A DNA stretch of 38,453 bases, from NCBI GenBank assembly GCA_004377135.1, contig SOHS01000110.1, positions 1 to 38,453 of the forward strand, written 5' to 3'. Source of the DNA: Dehalococcoidia bacterium (GTDB lineage Bacteria; Chloroflexota; Dehalococcoidia; GIF9; AB-539-J10). The notes under the pieces are model-generated. The model was not told the DNA's origin. It did no database searches and saw only the letters and a program-made list of their open reading frames with translations. The stretch's first letter is position 1. Each line of letters begins with the position of its first letter. The position numbers were made by a program, and so were the translations under genes. Of this stretch, positions 15,587 to 23,324 are shown piece after piece.

Positions 15587-16409
15587 CTTCTTGCCTCCGT
15601 TTGAGAATCATTTTGTCTGATGTTTTACGACGACGTGTCTTAGCCCCCAAAGCTGGCTTTCCCCAGGGAGTTTTCGGATGCATTCCTCGCGGAGCTCTGC
15701 CCTCCCCACCTCCATGTGGGTGGTCACGAGGAGTCATAGCAGAACCCCTGACCGTAGGCCGCCAACCTGACCATCTTCTCTTTCCAGCTTTGCCTAACTT
15801 TATATTTTCGTGGTCAACGTTGCCTATCTGACCAATAGTAGCCCAGCACTTTTGATGAAATTTACGTAGTTCACCCGAAGGGAGTTTAAGTACAACATAT
15901 TGGCCCTCCTTGCTTATAATTTGGGCAGAACTCCCTGCGCTATGAACAAGCTTTCCTCCTTTGCCTGGCTCAAACTCAATATTATGCACTAAAGTTCCCA
16001 CAGGAATAGATTCCAACGGGAGAGCATTCCCAAGTTTTATATCAACATCCTCGCCTGCCTGTATAGTTTCACCCAACTTGATGCCCAAAGGGGCGATTAT
16101 ATAGCGCTTTTCTCCATCAGCATAATGAATTAGGGCAATGCGAGCTGCCCTATTAGGGTCATATTCAATGGAAGCTATTTTTCCAGGAACGGTAATTTTA
16201 TCCCTCTTAAAATCGATAAGGCGAAGTTTCCGCTTACTGCCGCCACCTCGATGACGCACAGTTATAACACCTCGGCTATTACGCCCTGCTTTCTTTTTCA
16301 GCGGCACCAGTAAGGATTTCTCAGGAGCTACCTTGGTTAACTCTTCAAAAGTAGCGCCAGACATAAATCTCCTGCCCGGAGAAGTTGGATTATAAGTCTT
16401 TAATCCCAC
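15570..16409 (-). CDS. rplB: 50S ribosomal protein uL2
   Basis: 279 residues, starting at GTG 16409. AAGGAG overlaps the stop of the small gene just upstream and lies 6 nt before the GTG. RHRGGGSKRKLRLIDFKRDK, the RNA-binding core, and the catalytically important loop GSAMTPRDHPHGGGEGRAPRG are intact. Part of the peptidyl-transferase region. In most bacteria rplB directly follows rplW, but here a 31-codon gene is inserted between them. Confidence 0.98.
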   Translation of the reverse strand: MGLKTYNPTSPGRRFMSGATFEELTKVAPEKSLLVPLKKKAGRNSRGVITVRHRGGGSKRKLRLIDFKRDKITVPGKIASIEYDPNRAARIALIHYADGEKRYIIAPLGIKLGETIQAGEDVDIKLGNALPLESIPVGTLVHNIEFEPGKGGKLVHSAGSSAQIISKEGQYVVLKLPSGELRKFHQKCWATIGQIGNVDHENIKLGKAGKRRWSGWRPTVRGSAMTPRDHPHGGGEGRAPRGMHPKTPWGKPALGAKTRRRKTSDKMILKRRQEDVTVT

Positions 16410-16419
16410 GAATCGCTCC

Positions 16420-16515
16420 TTATTTGTGCGTCCTTTGCCAGCGAGTTTTTTTAAGAAGTTTCTTATGTCTGTGTTTGGACATCTTCTTTTTTCTCCACTT
16501 AACGACTGAACCCAT
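16420..16515 (-). CDS. bS22-like small ribosomal protein (AURKAIP1/COX24 type)
   Basis: A 31-residue gene lies between rplW and rplB. It starts MGSVVKWRKKK and continues MSKHRHKKLLKKTRWQ, with ten Lys, four Arg, three His and no acidic residue. MGSV at 1-4, MSK at 12-14, KLL at 19-21 and TRxQR at 24-28 match mycobacterial bS22, a small-subunit protein of the AURKAIP1/COX24 (mitochondrial mS38) domain family. The ATG shares its A with the rplW TAA stop (TAATG), GAGGG lies 6 nt upstream, and its own stop overlaps the rplB Shine-Dalgarno, so it is a true operon member. By homology it should bind 16S rRNA near helix 44 and the decoding side. The family call rests on remembered sequence and is strong but not searched. 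Confidence 0.85.
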   Translation of the reverse strand: MGSVVKWRKKKMSKHRHKKLLKKTRWQRTHK

Positions 16516-16799
16516 TATATACCCTCAAAGAAAGTAATTTTGTGTCCCGGTGCCAAGGTAACTATTGCCTTTTTCCAAGGTGAGCTAGTTACTTGCCTCC
16601 TGCCAAATCTTCTTGTCTTGCCAGGCACCGTCATTACATTGACTTTATTTACCTTTACCTTGAAAGCTTGTTCCACTGCCTCCTTAATCTGAGACCCGGT
16701 AGCCTTGCTAGCAACCTTAAAGGCATATTTATCTCTCTCCTTAAGCGAAGTAGCCTTCTCTGTAATTAAAGGACGCCGCAGAACTTCATAAAGATGCAA
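16515..16799 (-). CDS. rplW: 50S ribosomal protein uL23
   Basis: 94 residues from TTG 16799 (MHLYEVLRRPLITEKATSL), one base after the rplD stop. An in-frame TTG at 16823 would add eight residues and overlap rplD by 23 nt. The shorter form fits the family N terminus. NKVNVMTVPGKTRRFGRR is the conserved loop. It lies at the tunnel exit and docks trigger factor. Its stop is fused to the start of the bS22-like gene. Confidence 0.95.
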   Translation of the reverse strand: MHLYEVLRRPLITEKATSLKERDKYAFKVASKATGSQIKEAVEQAFKVKVNKVNVMTVPGKTRRFGRRQVTSSPWKKAIVTLAPGHKITFFEGI

Positions 16800-16800
16800 T

Positions 16801-17424
16801 TTATTTACCCCAAATTTGCTCAATGTTGCGTATTGCCGGTACGGTGGCTACCAATATTTCATAAGAAAGTAAATCCAATACATTAATTAGGTTCGAAGGA
16901 AGGACCTTAACTTCAGGCAAATTAGCCGCTGATTTAACCACATGTGACGTGGACTGAGCAGTAAGAATCAAAGTGGAGGAATCGATGCCAAGCGAGGACA
17001 GAACATTTATCATGTCTTTTGTCTTTGGTTCCTCAAAATCAAGTTCCTGCAACAGTCTTATATTTCCTTCTCTAACTTTAGCAGAGAGAAGGCATTTCAA
17101 AGCTAACTTCCTCATTTTCCGGGGCATCGACTGGCGATAGGTGCGCGGCTTGGGGCCAAAAACTACCCCACCTCCCCTAAGCAGCGGTGATTTTATATCA
17201 CCCCTTCGCGCTCTGCCAGTATGCTTTTGGCGATAGAGTTTTCTTGTGCTCCCCTTAACATCTCCCCTGGTCTTGGTAGACACAGTACCATGGCGTCTAT
17301 TGGCTAATTGGCCGACCATTGCTTGATGAACTACCGCTCCATTAAAGGGAAGATTAAAAACAGCCTGGCTAAGCTCTATCTGGTCAACAACTTCACCGTT
17401 TAAAGTATAAACTGGCACTTTCAT
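16801..17424 (-). CDS. rplD: 50S ribosomal protein uL4
   Basis: 207 residues. The extended tunnel loop has STRKLYRQKHTGRARRGDIKSP and GGGVVFGPKPRTY. MPRKMRKLALKCLLSAKVREG follows, and the fold ends in VPAIRNIEQIWGK. In E. coli L4 also attenuates the S10 operon; no matching leader structure was recognised upstream of rpsJ because rpsJ directly abuts fusA. Confidence 0.98.
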   Translation of the reverse strand: MKVPVYTLNGEVVDQIELSQAVFNLPFNGAVVHQAMVGQLANRRHGTVSTKTRGDVKGSTRKLYRQKHTGRARRGDIKSPLLRGGGVVFGPKPRTYRQSMPRKMRKLALKCLLSAKVREGNIRLLQELDFEEPKTKDMINVLSSLGIDSSTLILTAQSTSHVVKSAANLPEVKVLPSNLINVLDLLSYEILVATVPAIRNIEQIWGK

Positions 17425-17430
17425 TTCCTG

Positions 17431-18057
17431 TTACCTTACTTTTTCAATTATTAACAATCCACCAGTGGCTCCAGGTACTGCACCCTTCACCAAAAGCAAA
17501 TTACTCTCTGGGTCAGCTTGAATTACCTCGAGATTATGCGCTGTCACTCTCCTATTTCCCATATGTCCTGCCATGCGTTTCCCTTTAAGCACGCGCCCGG
17601 GAAAAGTGGTAGCTCCAATTGAACCAGGGGCGCGATGGCGGTCAGTTTGGCCGTGGGTCTTTGGCCCACCGGCAAAATGGTACCGCTTAACCACGCCAGC
17701 AAAGCCCTTGCCCTTAGAAAAGCCAGTTACGTTTATCAGGTCACCTTGCTTTAGAAAGCCAACATCCACTTTGTCACCCATCTTGACCGAGCTAATATCA
17801 TCGGTCCTGAATTCGCGAAGATAGCGAACGTTCTCTAAGCCTCGAAGATGTCCCTTCTCCGAAGAGTTGAGCTGAGATTGCTTCACCTTGTTCTCAATAA
17901 AGCCCACTTGGATAGCATCATAACCATCTCTGTCCCGGCTCTTTATCTGAGTTACCACGGAAGGCCCGGCTTGAATAGCGGTTACTGCCATCGCCTCTCC
18001 GTTTTCCTGAAACAGTTGCGTCATGCCTATTTTTCTACCAATAATGCCTGTAAACAT
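17431..18057 (-). CDS. rplC: 50S ribosomal protein uL3
   Basis: 208 residues. MFTGIIGRKIGMTQLFQENG at the start and the loop FSKGKGFAGVVKRYHFAGGPKTHGQ reaching the peptidyl-transferase centre are diagnostic, as is HRAPGSIGATTFPGRVLKGKRMAGHMG. It includes the Gln in the GQTDRHR region methylated by PrmB in some bacteria. Confidence 0.98.
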   Translation of the reverse strand: MFTGIIGRKIGMTQLFQENGEAMAVTAIQAGPSVVTQIKSRDRDGYDAIQVGFIENKVKQSQLNSSEKGHLRGLENVRYLREFRTDDISSVKMGDKVDVGFLKQGDLINVTGFSKGKGFAGVVKRYHFAGGPKTHGQTDRHRAPGSIGATTFPGRVLKGKRMAGHMGNRRVTAHNLEVIQADPESNLLLVKGAVPGATGGLLIIEKVR

Positions 18058-18065
18058 GGTTTTAA

Positions 18066-18374
18066 CTACAACTTAATATCTATCTCTACTCCAGATGCCA
18101 GGTCAAGGTGACTCAGGGCATCTATAGTCTTGGAACTCGGCTGCAAAATATCAATTAACCTCTTATGGGTCCTGATTTCAAACTGCTCCCTGGAATCTTT
18201 ATCAATATTAGGGGAGCGAATAACGCAAAATTTTTCAATATCAGTGGGTAGAGGTACCGGGCCAACCACTATAGCCCCGGTGCGTTCCACTGTTTCCAGT
18301 ATTTGCCTTACTGCTTGATCAGCCAACTTATGGTCGAAGCTTTTAATTTTGATACGAACTTTCTGGTCAATCAT
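18066..18374 (-). CDS. rpsJ: 30S ribosomal protein uS10
   Basis: 102 residues. VRIKIKSFDHKLADQAVRQILETVERTGA and VGPVPLPTDIEKFCVIRSPNIDKDSREQFEIRTHKRLIDI cover the conserved fold and loop. Its NusE role in antitermination is known for the family. Its ATGA start overlaps the fusA stop, so the S10 cluster is directly fused to the str cluster with no tuf and no separate S10 leader. Confidence 0.98.
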   Translation of the reverse strand: MIDQKVRIKIKSFDHKLADQAVRQILETVERTGAIVVGPVPLPTDIEKFCVIRSPNIDKDSREQFEIRTHKRLIDILQPSSKTIDALSHLDLASGVEIDIKL

Positions 18375-20440
18375 CTGCTTCCCCCCATTCTAGTCGCAAT
18401 TTGCTTAGCCAAATCCTGAGGCAATTGTTCATAGCGATGAAAGCACATAGTATGAGTCGCCCTTCCTTGACTGAGCGACCTCAAATCTCCAGCGAAACCG
18501 AATATTTCCGCTAGAGGAACAACACCACGGATAGTGGAGAACTCGGTGTGACTCTCAATGCCTTCGACGTGAGCCCTTCGAGAGTTTAAATCGCCAATAA
18601 TGTCCCCGAGGAACTGATTGGGAGTTGTTATCTCCACTTCCATAATTGGCTCGAGAATAACAGGTTTAGCTTTACCTATCCCATCCCTCATAGCCATGAA
18701 GGCTGCCATCCTGAAAGCCACATCTGAAGAATCGACCTCATGAAAACTTCCATCATACAAAGTCACCTTTACATCTATTACAGGGTAACCAGCTAATTCT
18801 CCGCTTTGTAAAGCTGACTTGGCACCGGCTTCTACTGAGGGAGTAAATCCCTTAGGTATGGCCCCGCTTCGAATCTGGTCACGAAACTCAAATCCGCTCC
18901 CACGCTCGCCTGGCTCAATTCTAAGCCAAACGTGCCCATATTGCCCTTTACCACCGGATTGACGTATAAATCTCCCCTCAGATTCCACAGGAAGGGTGAT
19001 TGTTTCCTTATAAGCGACCTGAGGCTTACCAGCATTGACCCTTATACCATATTCGCGAAATATACGCTCCATTAACACTTCGAGATGAAGTTCACCCATC
19101 CCCGAAATCAGAGTTTGACCTGTTTCCTTGTCATAGTAAACCTTGAATGTGGGGTCCTCCATAGCAAGTTTAGCCAGGGAATCATCTAACTTGTCCTGGT
19201 CGACTTTAGTTTTAGGTTCAACAGCCATGGAAAGCACCGGCTCGACAAATCGTATAGCCTCAAGAAGCACTGGTCGTGTGGGCTCGCAAAGGGTATCACC
19301 TGTCGAGGTCATCTTAAGTCCCAGGCTAGCTACAATGCTTCCGGTCTCAGTGTGGCCAATTTCCTCACGGTGATCGGCATGCATAACATATAGTTTTCCC
19401 AATCTCTCTTTCTTATCTATGCTGGAGTTCAAGACTTGTGCTCCGGCCTTTACCATGCCTGAGTACACACGCAAGTAAACCAGTCTACCCATAAACGGGT
19501 CAAAAACCGTTTTAAACGCCAACGCAGAAAAAGGTTCATCATCGCTCGCCAGACGAAGGATTTCCTCTCTACTTTTAGGATTTATAGCCGAGATGGGAGG
19601 AATATCTAGCGGCGAAGGGAGGTAATCTACAATAGCATCAAGCAATAACTGGATGCCTCTATCTCTCAAGGCACTGCCACAAAGGACAGGCACAATGCAG
19701 TTAGAAAGGGTCAGCCTTCTTATAGCCGCCTTAATTTGAGATGCGGACACATCTTGCCCATTAAGGTAGAGCATCATAATCTGCTCATCGAGCTCGGCTA
19801 AGTCCTCAATTAATGCCTGGCGATGCTTGGCCAGCAAAGTCTCGCTGCCCTCCTCAATTGAAGCTGAATTAGAATCAACCGGGAAAGAAACGACTTTGTT
19901 TTCCACAAGGTCAATGATGCCCCGAAAGAGTTTTTCACTTCCTATGGGGAGCTGTATGGGTAATGCCTTGATTCGCAACCTTTCATTAATCATGGTCACT
20001 GTGTGATGAAAATCAGCGCCAATCCTGTCCATTTTGTTAATAAAGCAAATCCTGGCCACGCCATATTTATCTGCCTGGCGCCACACAGCCTCTGATTGAG
20101 CTTCCACTCCAGCTACACCATCGAAAATCACCACACCACCATCTAACACACGGAGGCTACGCTCCACCTCAGCGGTAAAATCTACATGCCCAGGGGTGTC
20201 TATGATGTTTATACAATATTCACGCCAGTGACATGTGGTAGCCGCTGAAGTAATGGTAATACCTCGTTCTCTTTCTTGCTCCATCCAATCCATTACTGCA
20301 GTCCCCTCATCTACACTTCCCACCTTGTAAGTTCGCCTTGTGTGATGTAGTATCATTTCCGTGGCTGTGGTCTTGCCAGCATCTATATGAGCAATGATCC
20401 CTATATTCCGTATTTTTTCCAAAGGGAAAGTCCGCGACAT
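18371..20440 (-). CDS. fusA: Elongation factor G
   Basis: 689 residues from ATG 20440 (MSRTFPLEKIRNIG). An upstream in-frame GTG at 20476 would add 12 residues not found in the family. Domain I carries G1 AHIDAGKTT, the switch region ERGITITSAATT, G3 DTPGHVDF and G4 NKMDR. Domains II-V follow, with ISGMGELHLEVLMER and SGGKGQYGHVWLRIEP. It drives ribosomal translocation and, with RRF, recycling. It is the translocase-type paralogue by context with rpsG and rpsL. The expected following gene tuf is absent. Confidence 0.97.
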   Translation of the reverse strand: MSRTFPLEKIRNIGIIAHIDAGKTTATEMILHHTRRTYKVGSVDEGTAVMDWMEQERERGITITSAATTCHWREYCINIIDTPGHVDFTAEVERSLRVLDGGVVIFDGVAGVEAQSEAVWRQADKYGVARICFINKMDRIGADFHHTVTMINERLRIKALPIQLPIGSEKLFRGIIDLVENKVVSFPVDSNSASIEEGSETLLAKHRQALIEDLAELDEQIMMLYLNGQDVSASQIKAAIRRLTLSNCIVPVLCGSALRDRGIQLLLDAIVDYLPSPLDIPPISAINPKSREEILRLASDDEPFSALAFKTVFDPFMGRLVYLRVYSGMVKAGAQVLNSSIDKKERLGKLYVMHADHREEIGHTETGSIVASLGLKMTSTGDTLCEPTRPVLLEAIRFVEPVLSMAVEPKTKVDQDKLDDSLAKLAMEDPTFKVYYDKETGQTLISGMGELHLEVLMERIFREYGIRVNAGKPQVAYKETITLPVESEGRFIRQSGGKGQYGHVWLRIEPGERGSGFEFRDQIRSGAIPKGFTPSVEAGAKSALQSGELAGYPVIDVKVTLYDGSFHEVDSSDVAFRMAAFMAMRDGIGKAKPVILEPIMEVEITTPNQFLGDIIGDLNSRRAHVEGIESHTEFSTIRGVVPLAEIFGFAGDLRSLSQGRATHTMCFHRYEQLPQDLAKQIATRMGGSR

Positions 20441-20482
20441 GAGTTTATCCTTTGCCTCAATTACTGCTTTTAACACGACTTC

Positions 20483-20956
20483 TCACCAGCGATAGTGAGC
20501 AAAGGCTTTGTTAGCCTCTGCCATCTTGTGAAGATCATCACGTTTCTTAATTGCTGTCCCCCGACCATGGACAGCATCAACCAACTCGCTCGCCAGCCTT
20601 TCTTCCATAGATTTGCCACTACGAGCTCGCGCTGAAGCAATAAGCCATCTCATGGCAAGAGCGCGCCCTCGATCTTCCCTTACCTCTGAGGGGACCTGAT
20701 AGGTAGCCCCACCAATACGGCGTGATTTAACCATGAGAAGCGGCGTAGCATTTCTAATCGCTCGCTCTAAGGCTTCTTCAGGACTGCTATTCACTTGCTG
20801 AGCAGTGAGCTGCAAGGCATTATAGACAATGCGCTCGGCTATAGATTTTTGCCCTCCTAGCATAAGCTTATTAATAAATTTAGCTACCGTAGTGCTGTCA
20901 TATTTAGCATCGGGTGGCGGTACCCTTTTTACTACTTTTCTAGCTCCTCTTGGCAT
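20483..20956 (-). CDS. rpsG: 30S ribosomal protein uS7
   Basis: 157 residues. MPRGARKVVKRVPPPDAKYDSTTVAKFINKLM, PLLMVKSRRIGGATYQVPSEV and the C-terminal HKMAEANKAFAHYRW are S7 signatures. It nucleates assembly of the 30S head. Spacing to rpsL is 12 nt and to the preferred fusA start 42 nt. Confidence 0.98.
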   Translation of the reverse strand: MPRGARKVVKRVPPPDAKYDSTTVAKFINKLMLGGQKSIAERIVYNALQLTAQQVNSSPEEALERAIRNATPLLMVKSRRIGGATYQVPSEVREDRGRALAMRWLIASARARSGKSMEERLASELVDAVHGRGTAIKKRDDLHKMAEANKAFAHYRW

Positions 20957-20968
20957 TCGATATCCTCG

Positions 20969-21382
20969 CTATTTTTGTGCCTTGGCCCCATACCTGCTGC
21001 GACTTCGTTTACGACCAGATACTCCCTCAGTGTCCAAGGTGCCACGGATAATATGGTAGCGAATTCCAGGAACATCTTTAACCCGGCCACCACGAATCAA
21101 CACTACCGAGTGTTCCTGCAAATTATGTCCTTCGCCAGGAATATAAGCGGTCACTTCCATGCCGTTGGTTAGCCTAACGCGGGCAACTTTGCGCAATGCC
21201 GAGTTGGGCTTCTTAGGTGTAACCGTCTTAACCTGGACGCATACACCCCTTCTTTGAGGCGCTCCCTGGATCCATTTAATTTCCCCTTTCATTGTATTTC
21301 GGGTGTAATGCAATGCCGGGACATCGCTTTTCTTTCCTATCTTTTGCCGTCCTTTACGAGTAAGTTGATTAATTGTTGGCAT
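20969..21382 (-). CDS. rpsL: 30S ribosomal protein uS12
   Basis: 137 residues. MPTINQLTRKGRQ, the decoding-centre loop TPKKPNSALRKVARVRL and GEGHNLQEHSVVLIRGGRVKDVPGIRYHIIRG are intact. Lys in PKKPNS and in the GGRVKD loop, where streptomycin resistance arises in other species, are wild type. It is the first gene of the superoperon, behind a leader of about 130 nt that contains a terminator-like hairpin. Confidence 0.98.
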   Translation of the reverse strand: MPTINQLTRKGRQKIGKKSDVPALHYTRNTMKGEIKWIQGAPQRRGVCVQVKTVTPKKPNSALRKVARVRLTNGMEVTAYIPGEGHNLQEHSVVLIRGGRVKDVPGIRYHIIRGTLDTEGVSGRKRSRSRYGAKAQK

Positions 21383-21410
21383 TCCTATACTCCTCTATTT
21401 TAGGCAATCA

Positions 21411-21477
21411 AAAAGCCGTCTGGTTATATGCCGGTCTACTCCAGGAAAATTTGCTCGGCTTCAGCCAGCCGGCTTTT
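21411..21477 (-). terminator. Terminator-like hairpin in the rpsL leader (candidate attenuator)
   Basis: Minus-strand AAAAGCCGGCTGG (21477-21465) can pair with CCAGACGGCTTTT (21423-21411), 12 of 13 positions, across a loop of about 40 nt that has internal pairing potential. The 3' arm runs into TTTTT, the form of an intrinsic terminator. It lies after the promoter at 21548-21520 and 28 nt before the rpsL start, so it would act on the operon's own transcript. On the plus strand the same arms end in TTTTAAA, so bidirectional action is possible. Confidence 0.6.
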
Positions 21478-21519
21478 AAACTCTCTACGTTTTTACCTTC
21501 TAGTAGACACCAACTTACT

Positions 21520-21548
21520 AATTTAACACAAGGTAATTAGCGTGTCAA
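21520..21548 (-). promoter_or_regulatory. Promoter of the ribosomal superoperon
   Basis: Minus-strand TTGACA at 21548-21543, a 17-nt spacer, then TAAATT at 21525-21520. A consensus -35 and a good -10 place transcription start near 21513, about 130 nt before rpsL. It is the only strong promoter-like sequence I found in this gap. Confidence 0.75.
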
Positions 21549-21785
21549 CTAGCGAAGCAATACTTTTTCCTAATCAACAAGGTAGTGCATACCACCATCT
21601 ATATCGAAATTTATACAGACCCTTATAATGAGATGTTGGCCAGTGGTCCCTCTATATCACATTCCGTCGATATGGCTGGAAAACAGTTTATCAGCACTGA
21701 ATCACAACTCAGAAACCGAGAAATGGAAGGGGGATACTTTTTCAGGGCAAGCTTACCCGTTACGATATTTCGAACGCTTTACTTG
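21549..21785. other. Gap between U32 gene and rpsL promoter, no gene seen
   Basis: About 237 nt between the promoter at 21520-21548 and the stop of the U32-family gene. A plus-strand open frame from 21585 runs into the U32 gene on the other strand. It lacks a ribosome-binding site and any recognisable domain, so I do not call it. No clear terminator for the upstream gene is visible. Confidence 0.5.
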
Positions 21786-22940
21786 CTAATGCAGGTGTCT
21801 CCTTACTCCTGCCTTAACTTTGAACATCCTGCTACTGGCTAGGTTATATAAATACGCATTGAGCATAGCTACGTATTCATCTACTTCTTCACGATCGAAT
21901 TGTATGACTTTATTGGCTATTCGTTGACAATAATCGCAATGGCTACACCCAGATAAACAATCTTGCTTCTTGAAGAAATCTATAAAACCTTCTAGGGCTT
22001 GGTTGTCGATATATAATCTGGGCAGTGACCCAATAACGTTGTTCTGTACGCCCGGTAAATCAGAATTGCCAAATCCAACTTTGGGAGTAATGACGTTCAA
22101 AATATCATATAGGTTCCCCTGATAACGACGTGACGAATATGCTGTGGCAGCATTCAAAATTCGCTCGGTTGGCATTGACCTGCCACTGGTTTTGAACATA
22201 TCGATACCTATCTCTTCATAAACATGAATATCCTCGGGTCTTACCCAGCGGCATTTAATGGCCTGAGAGATATCCCAGAGCCTGTCTAGAGTACAACGCA
22301 GTACACAATAGTCTTCATAATAACCGTTAAGCGGATTATAACTTTGACTGGCATGCCCCAGGGTATCATGGTGGTAATATTCGTAGGGGCACTGGTATAA
22401 GCAGAGATTATTCAGTAGTACAGTGAGTCCGCAATTCACTGCGCTCCTGATAGCCTTAAGTAAAGTAAAGTCCCGGTTTACATTAATGTCCAGAGTAATA
22501 GAATCGGCGCCTAAGGATTCAAATAATTTAGCTCTAGCAACGCTGCTCACATGAGCAATGGTTGACACCCTTACATCCAGCTGCGGAAATTGACGCTTTA
22601 TAAGCTCAATCAGATAAGGGATGCTTACTGTGACACTATCCACCCCCATGCTGGTAATCCATCTAATTTGCTCTAGCAATTCTCGATGAGTATTCTCATC
22701 CCACTCCATATTAACCATACTGGGAGCATTTAAGATATAGTCAAACTTCAGACCTGCGGAATGCGCCCGCTCGATGTATTCCTCCGCCTGATTTTCTGCC
22801 ATGTGGACATTCTCAGCACCTCTCCCCCCACTACCTATCATTGAGGTGGGCAATACGCCATATATCTGTACCTCGGCTTCCAGCCTGCTTAATGGCAATA
22901 TCAAGTCTGGATCCCAATTCGTTGGCACTAGTAACTTCAT
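21786..22940 (-). CDS. U32-family (peptidase U32-like) iron-sulfur protein
   Basis: 384 residues with the fold of the U32 / UbiU-UbiV-like family: a TIM-barrel-like N-terminal half, then KTSGRSMPTE near residue 250, equivalent to the KIEGR segment of U32 proteins. Two cysteine sets are visible. C180, C184, C212 and C216 correspond to the usual U32 [4Fe-4S] site. C328, C332, C335 and C338 (CLSGCSHCDYC) form a second set near the C terminus. Members act as O2-independent hydroxylases (UbiU/V, RlhA) or are called proteases. The substrate here is unknown. It is read after fabG but has its own two promoters. It ends in a basic tail. Confidence 0.75.
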   Translation of the reverse strand: MKLLVPTNWDPDLILPLSRLEAEVQIYGVLPTSMIGSGGRGAENVHMAENQAEEYIERAHSAGLKFDYILNAPSMVNMEWDENTHRELLEQIRWITSMGVDSVTVSIPYLIELIKRQFPQLDVRVSTIAHVSSVARAKLFESLGADSITLDINVNRDFTLLKAIRSAVNCGLTVLLNNLCLYQCPYEYYHHDTLGHASQSYNPLNGYYEDYCVLRCTLDRLWDISQAIKCRWVRPEDIHVYEEIGIDMFKTSGRSMPTERILNAATAYSSRRYQGNLYDILNVITPKVGFGNSDLPGVQNNVIGSLPRLYIDNQALEGFIDFFKKQDCLSGCSHCDYCQRIANKVIQFDREEVDEYVAMLNAYLYNLASSRMFKVKAGVRRHLH

Positions 22941-23032
22941 GACACCTCGCTACGGCACATAATACTGATACAAAGCAGGGCAGATGTACCTACCTTTGGA
23001 CATTTCTTCGTGTTTAGCAAAACCATACGTTA

Positions 23033-23082
23033 TATCGTAATCCGATGTATTATGAATTTAAAGAAATTTTTTGTCAATACCC
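23033..23082 (-). promoter_or_regulatory. Promoter/operator copy 1 upstream of the U32 gene
   Basis: Minus-strand TTGACA at 23077-23072, a 17-nt spacer, CATAAT at 23054-23049, then ATACATCG and CGATA half-sites around the predicted start. The 50-nt block is 45/50 identical to the block at 23198-23247. Leader length to the U32 start is about 100 nt. Confidence 0.7.
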
Positions 23083-23197
23083 CCAATTAAAAATCACTGC
23101 TCCAAGATTTTGTCAACATGTAATTGTCTCGGGAGATGTCACCCCACGAAAATATTAAGAAAAGGACAAAACTTAGATTATATCTTATATGGTCCTG

Positions 23198-23247
23198 TAT
23201 CGTAATGCGATGTATTATGAACATAACGAACTTTTTTGTCAATACCC
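23198..23247 (-). promoter_or_regulatory. Promoter/operator copy 2 upstream of the U32 gene
   Basis: Minus-strand TTGACA at 23242-23237, a 17-nt spacer and CATAAT at 23219-23214, followed by ATCG-CATTA-CGAT, a small inverted repeat at the expected start site. It repeats copy 1 at a distance of 165 nt. The -35, -10 and downstream motif are conserved while most differences fall in the spacer. The rest of the 22941-23324 gap is AT-rich with no open frame of note. Confidence 0.65.
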
Positions 23248-23324
23248 TTTTGATCTTGGCATATAGTTAGACACCCTATAAAACCATAGCAGCATTATAT
23301 TATCATCTTTCAACTTCGACTGAC

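Noticed and set aside
21585..21842. 85-codon plus-strand open frame near the U32 gene end
   Set aside because: No ribosome-binding site, no recognisable domain, and its 3' end overlaps the U32 gene on the other strand.
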